In this document: positions 14,505 through 20,149 of the stretch, piece after piece
Numbering within the stretch: position 1 is the stretch's first letter
Layout: each line of letters begins with the position of its first letter
Assembly (NCBI GenBank): GCA_031425695.1
Contig: JANPJV010000163.1
Location: 1-20,149, forward strand
Reading direction: 5' to 3'
Length of the DNA: 20,149 nt
DNA from: JANPJV01 sp031425695
GTDB taxonomy: Bacteria > Pseudomonadota > Gammaproteobacteria > Xanthomonadales > SZUA-5
Position numbers and translations under genes: made by a program
The notes under the pieces: generated by a model
Told to the model about the DNA's origin: nothing
What the model saw: only the letters and a program-made list of their open reading frames with translations
Databases searched by the model: none

Positions 14505-14530
14505 AAAAAGCGTCCGGACAAGGTCCGGAC
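14505..14530 (-). terminator. Terminator-like hairpin 1 (gspD-gspE gap)
   Basis: The same hairpin as at 14451-14476: 8-bp GC-rich stem (14523-14530 with 14512-14519), 3-nt loop, GC, then five T on the minus strand. It begins 30 nt after the gspD stop codon. It probably reduces or ends the rhlB-gspC-gspD transcript before gspE. Confidence 0.55.
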
Positions 14531-14559
14531 CCACGCAGAGCCGACCCCCACCGCTCCCC

Positions 14560-16767
14560 TCATCGACCAGGACCCGCCGGGCCCTCCATCCGCTCGGGGA
14601 TGCCCTGCTCCAGAAAGTCCTCGTATTCGGGCAGCAGCGGGATTTCCTCGGGCTTGATGAGGCCGTCGGTCTTCTCGCGCGCGCGCAGCTGTTCGGCGCG
14701 GATGAAGTTGTACTTCTCGCTGGAGATGGCCGCCTCGGTGATGCCGTCGCGGGCGATGGTCGGGCGCAGGAAAACCATCAGGTTGCGGCGTTCCTTGACC
14801 GTGCTGCGGTTCTTGAAAAGGTTGCCGAGCACCGGGATGTTGCCGAGGCCGGGGACCTTCTGCACGCTCTCGCGCACTTCCTCGCTGGTCAGGCCGCCGA
14901 GCACCAGCATGGCGCCATCCGGTACCAGCACGCGCGTGGTCAGCTTGCGCGAATTGGTGATGAGATCGACCGCGCCCTGCGTATTCGGCGCCAGGCTGGA
15001 GACTTCGAGATCGATCTCCATCACCACCGAATCGCCTTCATTGACGTGCGGCGTGACCTTGAACTTGAGGCCGACTTCCTTGCGATCGATGGTCTGGAAC
15101 GGGTTGACCGCGCCATTGTTGCCACCACCGAGCCCACCACCACCAGCGGTCGCGCCGGTCGAGTACTGCCCGGTCAGGAAGGGTACTTCCTGGCCGACGC
15201 TCAAGGTAGCTTCCTGGTTGTCGAGGGTGATCGTCGACGGGGTCGACAGCACATTGGTCTGGTTGTCGCCGGTCAGCGCCTTGGCCAGGGCGCCGATCTG
15301 CAGGAACTCGGTGTCCGAGCCCGGCAGCATCGCCGTTCCGACGATGTAGCCGATATTCAATCCGCCGGATGCGCCGAGCAGCCGCGGATCCTGGCTGACG
15401 CCGAAGATGCCGCCGTTGCCGGTCGAGCCCGGGAAATTGGTGCCGCCGATGAAGCCTTGATCGGTGAGATCCGAATCGGTCGCCTGCCACTGGATGCCGA
15501 GCTCGCGCGCGGTCTGGTCGTTGACCTCGGCGATGATCGCCTCGATCAGCACCTGGGCGCGGCGGATATCCAGCTGGCGGATGACGTTCTTGAGCTCGCG
15601 GATGATCGACGGCGGCGCCGTGATGATCAGCGCGTTGGTGTCCTTGTGATGGCGGATGAAGCTGGTGCCGGACTCGGCTGCGGCTGCGGCATCCTTGGGC
15701 GCGCCTTCCTGGCCGAGCAGGCTGGCGAGCGAGGCTTCGAGGATCGGCACCATCTGTTCGGCATTGGCATAGCTCAGGTACACGACCTGGGTGCTGTCGC
15801 CCCCGTTGAGCGGCGTGTCGAGATTGGCAACCAGTGCCTTGACCCGCAGCCGGCGCGCGCGGTCGCCCGAGATGAGGACCGAGTTGGTGCGCTCGTCGGC
15901 CGCAATCTTGTTGCCCGCCGCGTCATTCGCCGGTTGCAGCAGGGTCAGCGTTCGCACGACCTCCGATGCATTGGCATGGCTCATCGGGACGACTTCGATC
16001 TCGCTCTCGCTGGCCTGGTCGAGCCGGCGCACGATGCTCTCGATGCGGGCGACGTTGCCGGCGCGATCGGTGATGATCAGGCTCGACGAGCCTGGCGTGG
16101 AGATCATCTGGGCGCTCTGGCCGGCCATCGGTCGCAACACCTGGATGAGGTCCGCCGGCGCGACGTGCTTGAGCTCGATCACGCGTGTGATCAGCGCATC
16201 ACTGCCTCCGCTCGCGAGGGTGCCGTCCTGGAGCGCGGCGGCTTCGGGAACGATCTTGACGATCTTGCCGGACGGTACCGCCGCGAAGCCATTCACCCGC
16301 AGCACCGAGAGAAAGACATCGTAGAGCTCGTCCTGCGCGAGCGGGCTCTGCGAGATCACGGTGACCTTGCCGGTGACGCGCGGATCGACCACGAAATTCT
16401 TGCCAGTCGCCTCGGAAACCAGACCGATGAAGCTGGTGATATCTGCTTCTTTGAGGTTCAACACCTGCGTGCCCGGCTGCCCGGGCGCGGGTTCGCCTGC
16501 ATCGTAGGCGGGCGACTGCGCGAAGGCGAGCGGGCTGGCGAGCAGGGCTGCGCTGAGCGCAAGTGCGCGCTGCGTTGGGAGTGCGCAAAGCCTTGACGCA
16601 AATGAACGCAAAGGTGAGCAAAGGGGCGCAAAAAAAGCTTCCGATGCCTTTGTTTGCGTCCTTCTCTTTTCCACTTTGCGTTCCTTTGCGTCAAAAAAAT
16701 TGGCGTGCCGACGAAGCGCGGCGCAAGACAAAGCGAGCTCGATCCACCAGGTGCGAAGTGCGTTCAT
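14560..16767 (-). CDS. gspD: Type II secretion secretin GspD with a repeat-encoded N-terminus
   Basis: Length 735 aa from the ATG at 16767. The outer-membrane secretin ring of the T2SS. After the signal peptide h-region ALALSAALLASPLAFA (about 68-83) come the N0 domain (LNLKEADITSFIGLVSEATGKNFVVDP), three N1-N3 repeats (about 170-420), and the secretin core (about 430-690) with a Gly/Asn-rich gate loop (about 535-555) and the signature VPGLGNIPVLGNLF. The ATG overlaps the gspC stop (ATGA), so it is probably translationally coupled. The oddity is residues about 26-59: they are encoded by inverted repeat H and are Lys/Arg/Ser-rich, unlike a normal leader. No ATG, GTG or TTG occurs in frame between that repeat and the h-region, so translation must start in or before it. 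Confidence 0.94.
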   Translation of the reverse strand: MNALRTWWIELALSCAALRRHANFFDAKERKVEKRRTQTKASEAFFAPLCSPLRSFASRLCALPTQRALALSAALLASPLAFAQSPAYDAGEPAPGQPGTQVLNLKEADITSFIGLVSEATGKNFVVDPRVTGKVTVISQSPLAQDELYDVFLSVLRVNGFAAVPSGKIVKIVPEAAALQDGTLASGGSDALITRVIELKHVAPADLIQVLRPMAGQSAQMISTPGSSSLIITDRAGNVARIESIVRRLDQASESEIEVVPMSHANASEVVRTLTLLQPANDAAGNKIAADERTNSVLISGDRARRLRVKALVANLDTPLNGGDSTQVVYLSYANAEQMVPILEASLASLLGQEGAPKDAAAAAESGTSFIRHHKDTNALIITAPPSIIRELKNVIRQLDIRRAQVLIEAIIAEVNDQTARELGIQWQATDSDLTDQGFIGGTNFPGSTGNGGIFGVSQDPRLLGASGGLNIGYIVGTAMLPGSDTEFLQIGALAKALTGDNQTNVLSTPSTITLDNQEATLSVGQEVPFLTGQYSTGATAGGGGLGGGNNGAVNPFQTIDRKEVGLKFKVTPHVNEGDSVVMEIDLEVSSLAPNTQGAVDLITNSRKLTTRVLVPDGAMLVLGGLTSEEVRESVQKVPGLGNIPVLGNLFKNRSTVKERRNLMVFLRPTIARDGITEAAISSEKYNFIRAEQLRAREKTDGLIKPEEIPLLPEYEDFLEQGIPERMEGPAGPGR
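16593..16694. repeat. Inverted repeat H inside the 5' end of gspD
   Basis: The arms begin TTGACGCAAATGAACGCAAAG (16593-16613) and, reversed and complemented from 16694, the same with G for T at one position; pairing continues with small gaps to a loop near 16640-16647. The word ACGCAAA occurs twice at each arm end. Its length of 102 bp is a multiple of three, and it is read through in frame by gspD. Confidence 0.85.
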
Positions 16768-17687
16768 TGAGGCATCCGGATCGCAGGTAGTGTTTTTTCT
16801 GTGCCGTTGCGGTTGACCGTCAGGGTCACCGCACCGGCGGTCTTCAAGGATTCGAGCGCGGCGATGCCGGCTTCGACACTGTCGAGGCGGCGGCCGTTCA
16901 CCGCGGTCACGATGTCTTCGACGCCGAGGCCGGCCTGGGCGAGCTCTGCGCCGTACTGGCTGGAGCTCAAGCGCACGCCGGCGAGCTTGTTGTCGATCAT
17001 CACCGGCAACACGCTGAAGGCCTTGGCCATCGAGGCGGGGTCGGCGATTGCCTGCTGGCGCACGGCCTCCCAGTCGACGGGTGCGCTGACCACCATCGGA
17101 TTGACGGATCCGGGTGCCGAAGGCGGCATGTCATTCAGCCCGACCAGTCCGCCCGACGTCTGCGCCGGTGCGCTCATTGCGGCCGCGCGCGCGGCACCGA
17201 TGGCCTCGGCACTGCGCTGGGTCTGGCGCAGCCGCAGGATTTCGACGCGGCCGTTCGCGTTGAGCACCACGCGATCGGGATAGATCGCCTGCACGCTCAC
17301 GTTGTTGGAAAATGCATCACCGACCTTGTAGACCTTTTCGCTCGAGTCCTCGGCCGAGATCACTGCGCGTGCGAGATCCTGGCGATGATGCGAGTTGGTG
17401 CCCTTGAGGGTCAGCTTGAGCGCCGTATCGGGCGCGCCCGCATAGGGGCCACCGGCGGCATCGGCCGGTTGCCCAAACAGGTGGAATTGGGCCAGCGACA
17501 CCGGATTGAGCACCAGGGCCGGCATGATGAGCCCGGTCTCGGCGCTCGCCGGCGCATCGGTCGGCGTCAGCGAGCTCCACAGCAACTGGACCAGGCGCAG
17601 GGCAATCCACAGCACCGCGGCTGCGATCACCAATCCCGGGAGCCAGCGACTTTGCGCCAACCTCGGCAAGGTGGCGCTCTGGTTCAC
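16764..17687 (-). CDS. gspC: Type II secretion inner-membrane protein GspC with PDZ domain
   Basis: Length 307 aa. One transmembrane helix (about 17-38, LPGLVIAAAVLWIALRLVQLLW), a periplasmic homology region (about 62-155: LAQFHLFGQ, then LKLTLKGTNSHHRQDLARAVI, GDAF, IYPDRVVLNANGRVEILRL), a linker, and a C-terminal PDZ-like domain (about 225-305, VRLSSSQYGAELAQAGLGVEDIVTAVNGRRLDS). GspC links the inner-membrane platform to the secretin and takes part in substrate recognition. The start is GTG (17687), which overlaps the rhlB stop codon as GTGA; its own stop overlaps the gspD ATG. Three genes are therefore tightly coupled. Confidence 0.93.
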   Translation of the reverse strand: MNQSATLPRLAQSRWLPGLVIAAAVLWIALRLVQLLWSSLTPTDAPASAETGLIMPALVLNPVSLAQFHLFGQPADAAGGPYAGAPDTALKLTLKGTNSHHRQDLARAVISAEDSSEKVYKVGDAFSNNVSVQAIYPDRVVLNANGRVEILRLRQTQRSAEAIGAARAAAMSAPAQTSGGLVGLNDMPPSAPGSVNPMVVSAPVDWEAVRQQAIADPASMAKAFSVLPVMIDNKLAGVRLSSSQYGAELAQAGLGVEDIVTAVNGRRLDSVEAGIAALESLKTAGAVTLTVNRNGTEKTLPAIRMPQ

Positions 17688-19321
17688 GGCGTCTGTGGCT
17701 CGGTTGCCGCGCTATCACTGCGCGGGGCACCATCGCCGGCGGCCTTCGCCGCTCCCGAACGTCGTCGCCGCGGGCGTTTGGCAGCGGTCGGAGCCGACGT
17801 CGCAGCAGCATCCTTACCGGCTTCCTGCGGGTCTCCGCGACCCGGGGACGCAGCTTTCGGTGGATCTGCGCTGTGGGCTGACGTTGCTTGTGGTGGGTCT
17901 GCGCTGCGCGCGGACGCTTCACCTTCAGGACGCGGTCCGCGCCCACCACCACTGCTGCCGCGTGAGCCCGAGCTGCTGGACCCGCTGGACCCGCTCGAGC
18001 CACGCGACGACGAGCTCCGCCCGCCCGGACCGCCGCGGGACGAGCCCGGAGCGCCACGCGAGCCGCCCGGACCACCGCGCGAACCGCCACTGCCAGGACG
18101 ACCACGATCGCCCTCGCGCCGCGGCCGGTACATGCGCAGCGGAGCAACGTCGGCAAGGATGTCGGCGCTGATCGATTCGACCGGAATGCGCTGGCCGATG
18201 TAGGCCTCGATGTCCGGCAGGCCGATTGCATAGCGTTCGCAGGCAAAGCTGATCGCATCGCCACTGGCGTCGAAGCGCGCGGTGCGGCCAATGCGGTGAA
18301 CGTAATCTTCCGAGTCGTGCGGCAGGTCGAAGTTGAAGACGTGGCTCACGTCCGGAATGTGCAGTCCCCGGGCCGCGACATCGGTCGCCACCAGGATGGC
18401 CACCTCGCCCTTCTGGAAGCGCCCGAGCAACTGCTGGCGCTTGGCCTGCGGCACGTCGCCGGACAGGATCGCGGCCGGGAAGCCGTGCTTCTCCAGGCGC
18501 TCGTGCACCTGTTCGGCGGCGAACTTGGTGTTGACGAAGACGATCGAGCGTTGCGGATCCATGCGCGCAAGCAGGCCGAGCAGCAACGGCAATTTCTCGT
18601 CGCTCGCCGGGAAGAACACGCGCTGCACGACGCGCGCAGTGGTCACCGACTCGGTTTCCACCTTCAATGTCTTCGGGTTGTTCATGTGCTCATAGGCCAG
18701 CTCGAGCACGCGAAACGACAGCGTGGCCGAGAACAACAGGCCCTGGCGCTCGCCCGGCGGCGGCATCTTGCGCAGCAGGAAGCGGATGTCCTTGATGAAG
18801 CCGAGATCGAACATGCGATCGGCTTCGTCGAGCACTACGGCTTCGACCGAGCGCAGGCTGAAGACATGCTGCTTGAAGTAGTCGATCAGGCGGCCGGGCG
18901 TACCGATCAGCACGTCGACGCCTTCAGCAAACTGGGCGCGCTGCTTTTCGTAGTCGATGCCACCGTAGACGAGGCCGATGCGCAGGCCCGTCGGGCCAGC
19001 CATCACCATCGCATCCTTGTGGATCTGGATGGCGAGCTCACGCGTCGGCGCGAGAATCACCGAGCGCGGGTCTTCGATCCGGCGATCGTTGCGCGCGGGA
19101 CGCGTCAGCAGCCGCTGCATCACGGTGACCAGGAAGGCAGCCGTTTTACCGGTGCCGGTCTGCGCCTGGCCGGCGACATCCTGCGAGTTCAGCGTTTCGG
19201 GGAGGGTCAGGGCCTGGATCGGCGTCAGGCGGGTGAAGCCTGAATCGCGGAGTCCCTGGGTCAAGCTCGGGTGCAGGCCCAAGCTGTCAAAATCAAGATC
19301 AGTCAGAATGCGGTCAGTCAT
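17684..19321 (-). CDS. rhlB: DEAD-box RNA helicase RhlB with Ser/Arg/Gly-rich tail
   Basis: Length 545 aa from the ATG at 19321. An ATP-dependent RNA helicase, in E. coli a part of the RNA degradosome. Motifs in order: Q motif with GFTRLTPIQALTLP, motif I AQTGTGKT, Ia PTRELA, GG, TPGRL, motif II DEAD, motif III SAT, then in the second RecA domain IVFVNTK, ATDVAARGLHI and HRIGRTAR. After about residue 390 comes a low-complexity tail of roughly 150 residues (RGGPGGSRG, SSSRGSSGSSG, then KRPRRRR), probably disordered and RNA-binding. The frame extends 14 residues upstream, but MTDRILTDLDFDSLGLHPSL matches the family start. It is divergent from trxA, as in E. coli, and overlaps gspC by 4 bp, which is an unusual partner. 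Confidence 0.95.
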   Translation of the reverse strand: MTDRILTDLDFDSLGLHPSLTQGLRDSGFTRLTPIQALTLPETLNSQDVAGQAQTGTGKTAAFLVTVMQRLLTRPARNDRRIEDPRSVILAPTRELAIQIHKDAMVMAGPTGLRIGLVYGGIDYEKQRAQFAEGVDVLIGTPGRLIDYFKQHVFSLRSVEAVVLDEADRMFDLGFIKDIRFLLRKMPPPGERQGLLFSATLSFRVLELAYEHMNNPKTLKVETESVTTARVVQRVFFPASDEKLPLLLGLLARMDPQRSIVFVNTKFAAEQVHERLEKHGFPAAILSGDVPQAKRQQLLGRFQKGEVAILVATDVAARGLHIPDVSHVFNFDLPHDSEDYVHRIGRTARFDASGDAISFACERYAIGLPDIEAYIGQRIPVESISADILADVAPLRMYRPRREGDRGRPGSGGSRGGPGGSRGAPGSSRGGPGGRSSSSRGSSGSSGSSSSGSRGSSGGGRGPRPEGEASARSADPPQATSAHSADPPKAASPGRGDPQEAGKDAAATSAPTAAKRPRRRRSGAAKAAGDGAPRSDSAATEPQTP

Positions 19322-19664
19322 CTCGGGGGCTTGCGAAGGTGTGAAGAGCGCCGCGGGCTCCATGAAGGCGCCGCATCGAGCTCGTTGTCCGCGCGGCGTG
19401 AGGCCACCGCCAAGCGCAGGAAATCCTTTTCATTCAACACGTTGCGCTGGTTCTCCTGAGTGTACGAAAAAAGCAGCGGCGCAGCGCGCCGCCCGCAGGA
19501 AAGGTTTTGCGCCAAGTGCGGGTTGAAAACTTTGCGGTACGCACCACACTTGGGATGTCCAAGGGGGTAGCCTCCCGGCGGCGTATGAGTGATCGCGCCC
19601 GCGTCGCATGGCTTTCAACTTGCGCGAGTTTATCCCATTCGTCCCCGTAACGCTGGAGGCACCC
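19322..19664. other. Divergent leader region between rhlB and trxA
   Basis: No convincing gene. It holds a minus-strand terminator (19467-19492), a longer inverted repeat CCAAGTG/CACTTGG (19513-19519/19549-19555) and, next to trxA, GGAGG at 19655-19659. A short minus-strand frame (to 19318) ends with TGA overlapping the rhlB ATG, but its TTG start and sequence are unconvincing. No clear promoter hexamers were identified on either strand. Confidence 0.4.
19467..19492 (-). terminator. Intrinsic terminator in the rhlB leader, minus strand
   Basis: On the minus strand, a 7-bp GC stem GCGGCGC/GCGCCGC (19486-19492 with 19476-19482) with a triloop is followed by TGC and six T (complement of 19467-19472). 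It points towards rhlB and lies about 145 nt before its start. It could end a short antisense or leader RNA, or attenuate transcription into rhlB-gspC-gspD. Confidence 0.6.
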
Positions 19665-19991
19665 GTGAGCGAATCCATTCCCCACCTGAGCGCTAACGAC
19701 TTCGAGGCCTCCGTGCTCAAGTCCGAGCTGCCGGTGCTGGTCGATTTCTGGGCCGAATGGTGCGAGCCCTGCAAACGCATGAACCCGGTGCTCGAAGAGC
19801 TCGCGACCGAACTGGCCGGCCGCATGAAGATCGCCAAGGTCAACGTCGAAGCGCATCCCGCCATTGCCAACCAGTTCCGTGTCCGCGGCCTGCCGACCTT
19901 CATGGTCTTCAAGAACGGCCAGGTCCAGGGCACGCAGATCGGCGCCGTCAGCAAGAGCCAGCTCGCGCAGTTCGTGAACAAGGCGATGTAG
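19665..19991 (+). CDS. trxA: Thioredoxin with atypical WCEPC active site
   Basis: Length 108 aa, the size of E. coli TrxA. Thioredoxin fold: LPVLVDFWAEWCEPCKRMNP around the active site (Cys31 and Cys34, residues 30-34 WCEPC), then KVNVEAHPAIANQFRVRGLPTFMVFKNG with the cis-Pro of LPT. The usual active site is WCGPC; Glu in place of Gly should shift the redox potential or the pKa of the first Cys. The start is GTG at 19665 with GGAGG 5 nt upstream; the longer frame from 19608 has no such site. It is divergent from rhlB, matching the rhlB-trxA-rho neighbourhood of other gammaproteobacteria. The next gene rho is not visible within the window. Confidence 0.92.
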   Translation: MSESIPHLSANDFEASVLKSELPVLVDFWAEWCEPCKRMNPVLEELATELAGRMKIAKVNVEAHPAIANQFRVRGLPTFMVFKNGQVQGTQIGAVSKSQLAQFVNKAM

Positions 19992-19998
19992 GGTTTTT

Positions 19999-20033
19999 GC
20001 TCCCCTCTCCCATGCTTTTGGGGAGAGGGGAGC
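19999..20033. terminator. Perfect 13-bp inverted repeat after trxA
   Basis: GCTCCCCTCTCCC (19999-20011) pairs perfectly with GGGAGAGGGGAGC (20021-20033) around a 9-nt loop, starting 8 nt past the trxA stop. It lacks a T-run downstream on either strand. By position it is probably a 3'-end hairpin. Similar CCCCTCTCCC palindromes are common between genes in this group of bacteria. Confidence 0.6.
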
Positions 20034-20059
20034 TGTTAGGCTTCGCAAATGCTGACGAA

Positions 20060-20149
20060 CTACTCCTCGCGGGCCGAGACCATAGCGGACGGTCCGCTTT
20101 CCACCTTCCTGGCTTCCGGGGGGAAGTCGATGAGGTCGACGTATGAGTC
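20060..20149 (-). CDS. Possible C-terminus of a minus-strand gene (partial)
   Basis: The frame is open from the window edge to TAG at 20060-20062. It gives 29 residues with a protein-like composition (SYVDLIDFPPEARKVESG, then PSAMVSAREE). It would converge on trxA with the 13-bp inverted repeat between them. It is too short to assign; a chance open frame is possible. Confidence 0.3.
   Translation of the reverse strand, partial: DSYVDLIDFPPEARKVESGPSAMVSAREE

Larger units (their letters stand above)
14389..14538. repeat. Inverted/direct repeat cluster G between gspD and gspE
   Basis: Two direct copies of a 32-bp unit (about 14451-14482 and 14505-14536, period 54 bp) contain GTCCGGAC-AAG-GTCCGGAC. 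A diverged inverted copy at about 14389-14436 holds the word TTCGGACCTTG twice (14397-14407 and 14413-14423). The arms can pair in several ways, and each unit is itself a hairpin. It fills the gspD-gspE gap almost completely. Confidence 0.85.

Noticed and set aside
14451..14536. Possible CRISPR array (direct repeats in the gspD-gspE gap)
   Set aside because: There are only two direct units plus an inverted copy, with no further spacers and no cas genes; they are terminator-like hairpins.
14260..16596. 778-aa plus-strand open frame opposite gspD
   Set aside because: It is antisense to an unmistakable secretin and has shadow-frame composition.
19318..19515. Small leader ORF overlapping the rhlB start (ATGA)
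   Set aside because: It has a TTG start, no ribosome binding site and no conserved look, and it contains the terminator's downstream T-run; the overlap is probably chance.

Overview
The window comes from a GC-rich gammaproteobacterium. It is most likely a member of the Lysobacterales (Xanthomonadales), possibly Rhodanobacteraceae-like. The reasons are an OleA whose 338-residue length and active-site spacing equal those of Xanthomonas campestris OleA, a RhlB with a Xanthomonas-like core and a long Ser/Arg/Gly tail, and the rhlB/trxA divergent pair. This is inferred from remembered family features, not from a search. I see no tRNA, rRNA, CRISPR array, transposase or prophage gene.

Layout. (1) 1-4046, minus strand: a ParA/MinD-type ATPase, a PspA/IM30 protein, and a membrane-anchored protein joining a substrate-binding-protein domain to an OmpA-type peptidoglycan-binding domain, possibly followed by a small ORF. 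This looks like an envelope-stress or envelope-organisation group. (2) 4317-5018, plus: a Tyr/Gly/Ser-rich putative lipoprotein, then a structured gap of about 490 bp with a strong minus-strand intrinsic terminator. (3) 5513-7384, plus: mnmG, the tRNA modification flavoprotein. (4) 7621-9690, minus: oleA then oleB, head-to-head olefin biosynthesis, without oleC or oleD in the window. (5) 9911-12718, plus: a secreted alpha/beta hydrolase with two C-terminal repeats, and a small secreted protein. (6) 12891-19321, minus: rhlB-gspC-gspD-gspE. The rhlB/gspC and gspC/gspD pairs overlap by 4 bp, whereas gspD and gspE are separated by tandem terminator-like hairpins. gspF and the pseudopilin genes are not here. 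(7) 19665-19991, plus: a thioredoxin with a WCEPC active site, and the possible tail of another minus-strand gene at the right edge.

The most striking feature is not a gene. Almost every sizeable intergenic gap holds a long imperfect inverted repeat of about 75-240 bp. At least six sequence families are present and two of them occur twice (7409-7595 with 8544-8650, and 4131-4210 with 12760-12846). In most families each arm is itself built from a short word of 7-10 bp repeated two or three times. In one family each arm carries its own small hairpin whose sequence varies while the flanking stems are conserved. One element (16593-16694, 102 bp, a multiple of three) lies inside the gspD reading frame and encodes its extreme N-terminus. 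Another (14389-14538) places two terminator-like hairpins between gspD and gspE. These look like non-coding palindromic elements that may act on transcription ends, mRNA stability or DNA structure.
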